Origin: Echria macrotheca
Taxonomy: Eukaryota; Ascomycota; Sordariomycetes; Sordariales; Schizotheciaceae
Direction: 5' to 3'
Assembly (NCBI GenBank): GCA_030411725.1
Contig: MU839849.1
Location: forward strand, 124,001 to 188,000
Length of the DNA: 64,000 nt
The translations under genes were made by a program, and so were the position numbers. Below, one piece after another: positions 23,925 to 34,036 of this stretch. Below the pieces are notes generated by a model. The model ran no database searches and was not told the DNA's origin. It saw only the letters and a list, made by a program, of their open reading frames with translations. Position 1 is the first letter of the stretch; every line of letters begins with the position of its first letter.

Positions 23925-25547
23925 TCAATGTGATATTGTAAGGTGAACACCATGCGTTCCTTCCTTTGCAATGAATTCCGCCCAACCGGCAACTTGAAAC
24001 TCCCCCTTATAGGTGACGGGAGACTCCTTCTTTCCAGCCGGGTAGAGTTTGAACCAGGGAAACCCTCGAATATCTGTGTCCGGGACATCATTTCCTTCAT
24101 ACTCGAGTTTGGCGATGGTCACCAGATCACGGGATTTCTCATCCGACGTATACAAAAATGCCAACTTCTGGTAGCGTGGTAGCAGCGCCTTGCATGGCCC
24201 GCACCACGGCGTATAGAACTCGACCAAAAGGTCTTTCTTGGGGTCGAGCACCACATCGTCGTAGCTCAGTCCTACCACCTCAACAACGGGGCCCTCTTGG
24301 GCGACAGGGATTGGCTGTGACTTGATGGTAGGTCTGAGTTGCCCAGCAAGAAAGGTCTCAATGAATGATCCAACTTCGCCTGGCCCCAGAGAGGACTGGG
24401 GATCTTGGCGGTCGCTCAGGGGATAAGCATAGTTTTGAGATGGATGACGGATAGCGAAAGCTGGCCACTGGTCCTGCTTGACGTGCATCTTGTCTGCGAG
24501 ATCGGGAAAGACGTCAACTTTGGCCAAGAGCAGCTGGATGAGGCCCTGGTACTTTCGAGCCATGGGAAGCCACTCGGTGCTGACGTGCATCTCTTGAGCA
24601 GGGGAAGAGACGAATATATAGCCAAGGGGCAGGGGTTGCTTGCGAGAAGTCCTGTTAGCACTTGCTCGAAGACTTCGAAGATGGGAAACAACCCTGTAAC
24701 AGGTTCTGGTGCAGCTCTGGTAGGAGCTCCATAATTAGGGGTCGAGCAGAATCATTTACAAAGTCCTGTATTGCAGTGGAGTCGAGGGGGTTGATGAGAA
24801 CGGATTTCCTCTCTGCCGAATTTTTGTACACTACCACACTCGGTATGGTGTTATTCTCCTCGCGCGGCGCAACGTCGACCCCGTCATCGAATATGCAAAA
24901 GACAAAGTCATCATGCAAACTCTCGGCCGCGGCTGCAAAGATTTCACGCGTATGTCGATCTTCTGGGCTCGTATAGGCAACGACGACGACGTTATGGGCT
25001 TTCCGGAGACCAGCCAGCACGGCGGTTGAGTCGATATGGGTTATGGTGGGCATATCCTGTCTCGCCAGGAAACCGAGGATGCTTGAAATGACAGCTGTTA
25101 GTACATGTCTTTGGTACGCCTAGGAGTTAGACCGCCTCTACTCACTCATCTTTTCGGAGCGGTCCATAGTATTTTTTGAAGTTGTGAGGGCCCTGGCAGA
25201 GATAGAGGCTTGGGAAGGACCGGTATCCGAATCTCTCACCAAGACCGAGCACTCCACCGCAGTCGATTTGTGCGTAGATGATATCAGCCCCAGTGGCAGC
25301 TAGCGAGGAAGCAACCTTGCACAGTTACATTAACTTTCTGACTCGGGTAACCTAGGATAAGCCTCATGGTCTGGTAACGTACTTCTTCATAGATAGGCGT
25401 AAATTTGCCGCACGCCGGAATGAGACGATGAACAATTGATAGCAGGACCCTGGCTTGGGCCTGGCACAATTTGTCCAGTGACTCCAGATCGTCGAGTTGA
25501 CGAATCTGGGAACTCTCCGCTGCGGTAGGTGAGTCCGAATGAGACAT
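23925..25547 (-). CDS. Protein disulfide isomerase-like thioredoxin-fold protein without ER signals
   Basis: Four exons (25547-25383, 25315-25146, 25081-24701, 24651-23925) give 480 residues in the PDI order a-b-b'-a'. The a domain has a damaged active site: where a CxxC is expected the sequence reads I-P-A-C (residues 43-46), followed by GKFTPIYEEVAS. The a' domain keeps EFYTPWCGPCK (Cys about 389 and 392), with CGPC instead of the usual CGHC. FPSLYLCQGP and FPWFKLYP carry the cis-prolines. There is no N-terminal signal peptide and no H/KDEL-type C-terminus (it ends HLTISH), so an ER location is doubtful. The third intron uses a weak GTTACA donor. It lies beside an MDR/LaeA-like/P450 group. 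Confidence 0.82.
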
Positions 25548-26923
25548 AGTCGATGATGTTTGTACTGTCGAGTCTTGACCAATGTTGAAACGTGGGTGTG
25601 GATAGACGTCCAAGATGAGAATGGGGAGGTGTGGGGTGATCGGAAAACCCGTGGGATGGAAGTGTATAACTTGAAAGCTTGATAAGATCCTGCTGGCAAA
25701 AGGATCCTGCTGGCAGATATCACGTATTGAGTAGCAGCCTTGAGGAGGGCTAGTGCGACGACGTTGGGGCTGGTTTTTATGCACGCTCGGGGAACAGAGA
25801 AGTCCAAATGGTTGCGCTATCGACGGTATTTAAATTGTCTTCCGAGTTGCAGAACGGGAGAAATGAATGCTGGCTGTGTGTGGCAGCGGCGTATACGCCT
25901 CGCTACCTGACCTAGGGACCGGAGGAGACTAGGTAGTTAACGTTGGAAATGCCGGTCATGTGTGACTCTGAGCCGTGCCGAAATCAACCTCGTGGTGCAA
26001 GGTCGCGGCGTAGTCGAGCCAGTAACTACTACGCGGGTATGGAGGTCCTGAGAATGCTAGAGGGCTGCTGCCCATTATTCACAGCCGGGATCTTCCGTTG
26101 CCTACCCACCTATGTCTTGTTTGCAAACGTAACACAGGTATATAAATTGCTGAGGGCAACTTTTGCATGAAACAAGGAAGTCAGTGTTTTTTTTTGTGTG
26201 TTGTTGTTTGGTTTAGTTGGAATTATGGCGCGAGGTTTTCGTGGCGCAAAGGGGTTAACCCTTTTTCCCTGAGTGTTGCCACCTACCTAGTTGCGAGATT
26301 TCGGCTGGGATATCGACTCGATGTCATCTTTTAAAGAAGATGAAAATACGATATTTGGACAGAGGATAAATCCCCAGCAATCACATAGGCAGTACCTGAG
26401 TAAATACCGAGCAAAGATTGAGCCGGACCTGAGACGGGTGAGCAGTTTCACGTGGTCGAGGTTCGAAAACGGAATTTTTGTGAGTCCAGATTCGTCTTAT
26501 ACAACACAGCCAGTTAACTCTTCGAGACCAGGCCGAGAATCGATTAGAAATAGGCATGTCTAGGTAGTCATAGAGCATCCGACGGTGGCAGGGGGCCTTG
26601 TAGGCGGCCCAGAGGAAGAGAACAATTCCAGACATATTCACAGGAACATTATCACAGTTGCCAGTAGGTCACGTTGATATAGTATTAGCCGAGTGACAGC
26701 TGGTTGTGTCCTCTCCCAGCTCTAGTCTATTTCGGCGGCGAGGCCAATGTGTTGCTTGTTTCTCTGAAGATATTCTTATACTTGCGAATTAACGCCTACC
26801 CCAAGACTCCAACGCCAGCTTCCATCGAATCTTGGCCCCGGCCACGGTGGGTCTTACATTATTTGCAGCATGTCTCAATACCCGTGATGTCAAAGGACCT
26901 CTCCCTGAAAAGAACTTGGTAGG
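25548..26923. other. Intergenic region
   Basis: Nearly 1.4 kb with no supported gene. Short frames (for example 26291-26563) carry no motif. The segment is more AT-rich than its neighbours but does not show the extreme composition of the 42-51 kb block. Confidence 0.5.
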
Positions 26924-27689
26924 TCAAGAAGGTTCTGCTGTTTGAACTTCCACGATGGTAGTCGAGGTAGCCACGACGTCGCTTGTTGTCGTGGACGTCG
27001 TCGTTGTTGTAGTTGTTGCGGACAACACGGTCACGGCAGTGGTTGTGGTTGTACTTGTCGTCAAGCTCGTCACGGATTGCGTCTTCTTGTTATCAGTACA
27101 TATTCATGCAGCAAAATGGATCAAGGGCAACACATACCGCTGTCGAAATTGCTGTCGTCGTCTCGAGCGTGACGGCCGTGGTCGGCGTGACGCCCAGACA
27201 GCTGCACACCCACGAGTGTCTTGCATCAGGAAGTGACGCCAGACCCTTGCTGGCCAGGTCAGGACAGCCAGATATCTGAACCCCACGGGGTACGAAGCTA
27301 GCGACGTCGTCAGTGGTATAGGAGGTCACCTCCGTGGTGGCTGTTGTCTCGGTCGTTGTTGTTATTGAGACCTCGGTGATTGTGGTCTCCGCGGTCGAAG
27401 TTGAGGTCTCGGTGGCTGTGGCGTCCGATGTCTCGGTTGCGGTCACCGTGGCCGTCGTTACGTCGGACGCGGTGAAAAAAGACGTGGCCGTAGTGAGGGA
27501 CAGGAAGGTGCTGCATTGCGCGACGGCTTCGGACCACAGGACGGGGAAGCACTCAGACTGGACCCCGTTCCGGCAGCCGAGATACTTGAGCGCTTTCTCG
27601 GTGCATTCGAAGGGCGTGATGCCAATCTCGAGGCCGAGAGCGGTTGAGGACGCCCCGACAAGTGCCGAGACCAGGAAAAGGCCTCGCAT
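26924..27689 (-). CDS. Secreted Thr-rich protein
   Basis: Two exons (27689-27138 and 27085-26924) give 237 residues. Start: the ATG at 27689 opens a signal peptide (MRGLFLVSALVGASSTALG). The mature N-terminus has four Cys (FECTEKALKYLGC, SECFP, AQC), then a long Thr/Ser/Val tract typical of O-mannosylated stalks. A short Cys-containing block follows (ISGCPDLASK, WVCSCLGV), then a second Thr tract to the end. No hydrophobic C-terminal anchor is present, so a secreted or wall-associated protein is likely. No family was recognised. Three other Thr/Ser-rich surface proteins lie in the window, at 41.3, 53.5 and 55.4 kb. Confidence 0.8.
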
Positions 27690-28471
27690 GATGTCAACCC
27701 GGAAAGAAAAGAATGACTGGGCTGAGGTGGAAAGGAGAAACGCGGCCAAGGTGTCAAGCAGGACAACACCGGAATTTAACTCGGTACATGGCCCAGCGGA
27801 ACGGTTCGCTGCATGAGCATGGCGGTTGACAGGGGGTTCAGCGCGCAGCACCCGGATTGGGCGCCTCATCACTATTCTGAGCACAGGCGTCGATATAATC
27901 TCCACAACTGCCGCAGCGCGCGTGCTTCACGATAGTGTCAACGCGTTTTGCTATCGTGCGATAACGAAACAGCATCTTTTGGGACCGGGTTTTCTAAATT
28001 GCATTTGGGCATTGCGGGGCATTCCTGACCGTTGGGTATGTTGTCACAAAGCCAACGGTCATGAACTTGTGAATTTCTGCTTGATAGTGCCATTTCCGTA
28101 TCCCAGGAATTGAAGGTCCCTTCCCTTGTTGGGCAGGAATTCTGGCGGGAGAATTATCGGCCTTATTCCTATCCCCCTAGTTCCACTAGAATCCCGCGTT
28201 CTGGAAGTGTCCGGCTCCGGCTCCATTTCTATTTGGTTAAGCAAAACACCGTGATATTGATATTGAACCTCAATCTAGAATACTTCCCAATACTCCATAC
28301 CATCTGACTGTGTGTCGAACCCTTTGTAACGCCAGGCACTATCTATATTTCGCTCTGTTCTCTCCCTTTCGGCATCCGCAACAACCCGTAAGTCCACACA
28401 TATCATACCTAAACAACCAACCTCAACACATTCCGCCAGGGTTTGCATTCCGCGGAGTTAATACTCCGTAC
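27690..28471. other. Intergenic region
   Basis: No gene supported. Near 28110-28220 short imperfect repeats of GAATTC/GGGAGAAT-type words occur, but I could not define an element. Confidence 0.45.
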
Positions 28472-29464
28472 TCAGGAAGAGTCAGAATCAGTGTCCATTC
28501 GTGATGCCTCGGCTGTCTCGGCCTCAAACAAGGCCATGATCTGGTCAATCTTGTACTCGACTCGCACGGAATCCCGGAGAATCTCGCCGAGCCGCTCTCG
28601 TAAGTGGTCCTTGCCGTCATCCTTTCTCACGATGTCAACAGGAGCAGGGCGGGCCCGAGTGGCGGGGTAATTGCGAGCTCGAGTAGCAGCAAGCCTGCGT
28701 GTCGCGGCTGTGAGAACAGGTGCTAAGGCTGGTGGGTGACTTGATGGGATGGGCTCAGTGGTGGAGGGGGGCCGAGGAGCGGCAGCCGGAGCCGGAGCCG
28801 GAGCTGGAGCGGAGGTTGGCGCCGCGGGAGGTGGCGCCGGCACTGCTGGGGCGGGAATCGGAGGCTGAGTAGGGTAAGCCGTGGCAGGTGCCGCTGGGAC
28901 AGGAGGGACCGAAAGACCGGGCGGGGGAGGGGCGTAGTAATAGGGCCCGGGATTGGAAGCGTATGGCAGATTGGGAGCGTAGAAGTTTGGCGGCAGCGCG
29001 GTCGGATACTGCTGAGATGGCAGTGGTGCAGGCGCTAGCTCAAAAATTATAGGTTCAGGTTTTTTTGGTTTTGGCGGCTTTGGACGGGTACTAGTAGGGC
29101 ACGTGTCAATGAGTGCAGGAGGTGGGTTGAGGACTGGAGCGGGTGTGATGACAGGGTGGCGGTTTGAGCGTATGTTTGTTGTGCCATCTCAGGAATATGA
29201 TACCAGGACATACTGTCGCTCGCAGTGCCTTTGTAAGCTGTCCAATCTGTGGAAGGCCTTCTGACAGCCGGGATAATCGCACTTGAAGTGCTTGATGTCA
29301 TGGATTGCTGCATGTCGTCTGTTTTTAGTGTTTTGTCGCGTCAGCGCCATTTGATCTCTCAGCAGCGCGCCAAACACTCACCGCATATGCTCGCCGCGCT
29401 TGAAAAGCTGGCCGCAAACTTCACATGGGAATTTCTTGATGCCGTCGCGCGACGGCGGCACCAT
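28472..29464 (-). CDS. Small C2H2 zinc-finger protein with Pro/Ala-rich linker
   Basis: Three exons (29464-29382, 29318-29214, 29090-28472; introns of 63 and 123 bp) give 268 residues. Finger 1 is FPCEVCGQLFKRGEHMRRHA, restored by the first splice; finger 2 is FKCDYPGCQKAF followed by LQRHCERH, whose last His exists only if the 123 bp intron is removed. The rest is a Pro/Ala-rich disordered linker and a charged C-terminal helix (about 215-255). Likely a DNA-binding regulator in the nucleus; target unknown. The ATG at 29464 lies only 12 residues before the first Cys, so a further upstream exon is possible. Confidence 0.72.
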
Positions 29465-29834
29465 CGCATCGGATCCGTCGGTCGCTGACCGGTTTCGGGT
29501 GCTGATGTTGTCGACCGTCAATTCTCGACTCGGCAGCCCCCAAAAATTTGGCAGTGGGGTCCCAGCTGACAACCCCAGGAGCGGCGTCGGTGGTCAGTGC
29601 GCCTCGATACAACCCTAACCCTGGACTTGGAAAGAGAGGAAAGGAGATCCATTGGAAACTAAATGCAATGACATATTCAAACAATATTACTAAAGTAGGG
29701 AGTTATGACATTAACACATACATTGGTGTGATAACCCAGGGAGACGGTGTTTCCCAGCCATCGTTTTCCATATCCCATCACGACCTCCGGAACAAAATTC
29801 AACCCCTAACCACCTGAGCGGCTGAGCCAACACA

Positions 29835-30245
29835 TCAGTGCGAATGGCCATCACAACCATGGCCCCCATGGATCCTCTCCCCCTTCCTCGACCGGAACGG
29901 ATTTCCACCGCACCCATCCCAACAAGCCCCATTGTTGGTACTGAAGCAGAAGCCCTTGTAGTCCGAGCAACAAGCCCCCTCGTGGTCCGAGAAGCAGCAT
30001 CCGCCGTGGTCGGAAAAGCAGCACCCCCCGTGCGACGCAAAGCAGCACCCGCCGCTGTCGGCAAAACAGCAGCCCGGCGTGTCTTCCATGTCGGCCCATT
30101 TGTCGTGGATGCGCGCCGTCATGGGCGGCGGGTTGACATACTGTGGCTGGTCGAAGTCGATCAGCGGTTCGGATTGCGGGTTGACGTGTGTGCTTTTCAT
30201 TGGCTTGGGGGGCGTGTACCCGATATCTTGTGGTTCGGTGGCCAT
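29835..30245 (-). CDS. Cys-rich protein with CCF repeats
   Basis: A single exon of 136 residues with no signal peptide. After a polar, Pro-rich N-terminus (about 55 residues) come successive near-identical units of the form G-G-C-C-F-(A/S)-D/S-H at about 7-residue spacing. The last units degrade to ACCSDY, FCFSTN and ACWDGCGG. The tail is Gly/His-rich (HGGHGCDGHSH). Paired Cys and terminal His suggest metal binding, but this is inference. No known family was recognised. The gene lies about 260 bp from the 500 bp inverted-repeat element. An unrelated Cys-rich protein is at 62.2 kb. Confidence 0.65.
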   Translation of the reverse strand: MATEPQDIGYTPPKPMKSTHVNPQSEPLIDFDQPQYVNPPPMTARIHDKWADMEDTPGCCFADSGGCCFASHGGCCFSDHGGCCFSDHEGACCSDYKGFCFSTNNGACWDGCGGNPFRSRKGERIHGGHGCDGHSH

Positions 30246-30506
30246 GTTGAGATGATGATAGTGTCGTTTGCAGCTGAAGACGTTTGTTTCAGAAATATCT
30301 CACGACAGCTATTCGGTGCCAAGTTCAAAGGTATAGGTAAATTGTGTTGTGTTCAGGTTGTGTAAGAAAAAGAGAAAGCCCAGCGCACTTTTTTGGTGGA
30401 CTTTGTAGGAGCGACACCAGAGTCTTCGGGTCATCTGAGGTGTGCCGTGATCGTGGTATGATGCAGGCAGTGAGGATGTGTGGCCGGCCAATTACAACAC
30501 TTCTCG

Positions 30507-31006
30507 GGAGGACCTCACGACGCACTGTAGGCCCCATCACCACGTACTGTAGGCCTGCAAAAACACCCATACATAACCCCAACCCTGGGTTTCCTCACAC
30601 ACAGCCAAATGCGTTGCCAGGTGTCAAACTTGCACCAAAACGCTCAAATCCGCAATAAAAACGAGGACTGTTAATTGAAAAGTACCGATACTCGGGGGGG
30701 CCGGGGTTCGAGAAGGGTGCGGACTCTTCGGGTATAGGTTCGTCGCCGCAGAAACTCTCTAGAGTAGGTACTCTTCGTCTCCATAGTTAGGATTAATATC
30801 AACGCGCGTTATATGTTGATTAGTATTGATTCTAGTATTGACTGCAGATAGTTGCAAATAGTTGCAGATAGTTGTAAATAATGGAAATACTGGTGGGCGA
30901 GGAGTTTCTCTTTTGGGTGGTGGCGCAGGGTTGGGGTTATATATGGGTGTTTTTGCAGGCCTACAGTACGTGGTGATGGGGCCTACAGTGCGTCGTGAGG
31001 TCCTCC
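30507..31006. mobile_element. 500 bp MITE-like element with long terminal inverted repeats
   Basis: The first about 83 bp (30507-30589, starting GGAGGACCTCACGACGCAC) recur as the exact reverse complement at 30924-31006 with a single mismatch. A direct repeat TTCTCG flanks the element (30501-30506 and 31007-31012), fitting a target-site duplication of 6-7 bp. The interior holds no open frame of note. It includes a run of short GATAGTTGCAAATAGTTGCA-type repeats near 30846-30880. This is the form of a non-autonomous DNA transposon; the superfamily is not assignable from the ends alone. It lies upstream of the CCF-repeat gene and beyond the 3' end of the second P450. Confidence 0.85.
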
Positions 31007-31130
31007 TTCTCGGAACACCATCACGGGACTCTCACCAGCAGCGAAAACCTGCCAGGTATGTGCATCTTTTCTGTCCTATTTAATTACAACTTTATATAAG
31101 CCACTACCGAAGCACGACTCCAACAGCCCA

Positions 31131-32793
31131 TCACGCACCATCCCTCCACCGAACCTTCATGGGCATCCCATCCCTCGGCGTTGCCCCCAACCCACCCGTC
31201 TGGAATGCCAAATCGCCAATCTTCGTATCCAAAGCACTAAACGTGACCCGCGGCGTCTTAGCCGTTTTCCCAATCATCGTCTCAAAGTCAAACCACCGCA
31301 CAGTCAGCAGCAGCACAATACGCATCTCGTCCATGGCCATATCCTGACCCATGCATGCCCGAATCCCGCGCTCAAACGGCCGCCACGCGAACCGGTGCGC
31401 CTTGGGCTCGTACGACTCCAAGAATCTGTCAGGAAGAAACCGGTCAGGATCAGGAAACTGGCGCGGATCGTAGTGCAGGGCGTGTTGGTTGGGGATGATC
31501 ATCTGGCCTTGGATCGGGTAGGCCACGCCCTTGTCGGTTAAGTGTGTGCGTCCCGGTGGTGCGGCGCGGGAAGCAAAGCCAATGGGAAACATGCGGAGGG
31601 ATTCCTTGATTACGGCCGTGGTGTATTCGAGTTCGTTAGTCTTGGACGGCGTGGCGAGGATGGTTGAGACGGTTCCTTCGAGGTCGTGGGGGAAGATTCG
31701 GTCATGCTCGTCGCGGAGGCGGGTCATTACGTCGGGATGTTGGGATAGGAGCATGTAAATGTGCTGTTGCGACATGTTAGACAATGTCAAGAAAATTTTG
31801 AAGCTGACTTACCGATATAGTGTCCGACGTGGTCCCCGCCCCTCCAGCAATAAGCCCTTTCAGGTTCGCCGTGACCAGCCTCAGAAAGTCCGCATCCAGT
31901 TCCGAAGCCAGTTTGTCGCCCATCCCCTCAATCCTTTGCACAACCATGCGGTCCAGAACGCTTCGCGCCGTTTTCCTTGTTGGTATGGCGTCTTGGCCGC
32001 GGAACACCTTGTATCTCGCCTGCAGTTCCTGGTGCAGATAGGCATCAGTCCGCTTTCCAGCACTGCGAATTTTCCACCACCACTTCAGTTTCAAGACTGG
32101 GTTCCATGTCTCCAGGTACAGTCTCGTGAGTGCAAACAGCGTCTGGATATCCTCGAGCAGCGGGGTGCCGTAGTTCTGCGCATCAAGCGGGAAACCCAAG
32201 ACCACAGCAGAGGTAACATCGAAGATTACTCTCGCCGCAAGATCGGCCATTTCGAATGGCTCGCCGCCTTCGGCTCGCTGCCGCAATTTGTCGTGGAATA
32301 TCATGACGTGTTCCACGATCGTAGATGCCTGAGACTTGACGGCCATGGGTGTGAGGCTGGGCCCAATCATGTGGTGGAGGTCCTTCCATATCTGGCCATT
32401 GACGGCGGCGATCACATTCGGTCCCAACATGACGCCGAGGTATTTATCGACAAGACCGTGAATTGGAAACGCCGGCTTGGAGCAAATCACTGCCGAGGCC
32501 TCGGGGCTGGTGATTATCATCTGAGGAGGTCCCACGGGCCATAGGTCGAGGTACCAGACATCGGGCAGGTCGTATCTCCTGGCCATCTCGGTGTAGAAAT
32601 AGTGGAGATATGTGTCTGGCGGGAACAAGCCCATCACCTCGCCGAAGACCTTCAGGTGGCCCCATAGAAAGGAGTGAGGAGGTCCGGGGAGGCCCTTGTA
32701 GGACTGCCGGACTCTTGCCAGTTTCTGAAGGAAGTAAGTGAGAGAAACAAGTGAAATGGCTCCAACGAGCCCAGAGAAGGTGATGTTCAGCAT
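31131..32793 (-). CDS. Cytochrome P450 monooxygenase (copy 2)
   Basis: Two exons (32793-31813 and 31763-31131; 49 bp intron) give 537 residues. An N-terminal membrane anchor (FSGLVGAISLVSLTYFL) is followed by GLPGPPHSFLWGHLKV. The I-helix reads GLIAGGAGTTSDTIS, the K-helix has KESLR (about 381-384), and the haem loop is FERGIRACMG with the Cys near residue 464. It differs clearly from copy 1 in length, in haem-loop context (FERGIRACMGQDMAMDE) and in having a single intron, so it belongs to another family. It is divergent from the ABCC transporter gene 1.2 kb away. Substrate unknown. Confidence 0.92.
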
Positions 32794-34036
32794 CTCGGTT
32801 TGATCTCGAACCGGCAGAATTCCTGGTTACCGATCCCGACGGAGACTGGGAGACTGGGAGATTGGGATATCCTGGGGTTCCATCACTTTATGTATGGTGG
32901 CTTGAGATTAGATATTCATCATGCCGAGAAGCTAAAAAGTTCCAAGCTGGGGCGCGCGGCCGATTGCTCACGTCAGCGCTTGCATCGATGCAACTTCAGC
33001 TCTGGGCGTCGTGTTGGCCAATACCAGATGTTTTTTGTGATCCTTTACCACTATTTATCAAACTTACCGCGCGGGATTAGTAGTTGCGATGTTTTTATAG
33101 GTGCAGCGTACCGATGGACTTACCTCGGGGTCGAGAGCTAGATCGGTGCTAGATCGTATCCAGTGGTAGGCACTGTAAACTCAGTTGGACACCATTCGAC
33201 TACTGGAAATCATCTGCGAGTGAATATTTATTCCAATGAACCAGGAACAGATGGCCCTGGCAGTCAATAGCGGGGGGGTTGATGATGCAACAATGAAAAA
33301 GGCGTGGGTGCATTTTGTAGTCCCGTAACCGGGAACTGCGCCCAGCATTGGCTGTATGTAGGATGTGGTGGTCGGCAGTATGTGCGGCCCAAGAGCGGCC
33401 TCATATGTGTCAAGTAAAAAGGGGTCCCCTGAATCCGGGTGCACGAACCGCATGATGAAGCTCTAACTAGGAGACAGAGGCTGCGAGCGTCCTACGGAAA
33501 GGGTATCAACATTTTGTCATTATAAAGCGATAAGAGGCTGTTTCGGGGATGCTTCAACATCGTTTCAAGGCAGCAAATAGTGTTCGCGTAAAAACCCAAG
33601 GCATCCAGGTTTGCATTTTAGGTTGCCCATGCGCAGCTGCCTACCTAACTGTTGTTCCCCTGTCATTGGCCGAGTACCGAGGGCGATTCCAATGCACACG
33701 AAATAAACCCCCCGACTATGACTCAACAAATCTGATGCACCCAGCTGAGAAGCTGGGAGATGAAATACTCATCCAGATAAGGAAACCGGGTAGCTGCCTG
33801 CAAACACTGCTTGTAGCACAACCAAAGGGTGCTGATATTAACCGTGAAGGATTCTGCGGAGACGCGGTTATTTCATCAAGAGATCTTACATCAATCAGGG
33901 CGTCCAATGGGCGTCCAATCCCGGCAGGTGGACTGATTGCATGCGTTCCCCGAGCCGAACTCCGTAACGGCTCAGGCCACGCCGCGTCTACCGCGCCGCA
34001 CGCCCGCATCACCTTCCCTTTACACCGCCGAATATC
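32794..34036. other. Divergent intergenic region, P450 / ABC transporter
   Basis: 1.24 kb between start codons. Open frames here have no motifs and overlap on both strands. It must contain both promoters; no site was recognised. Confidence 0.45.

Noticed and set aside
31759..32544. Plus-strand frame of 261 codons
   Set aside because: Antisense to the second P450; no domain character.
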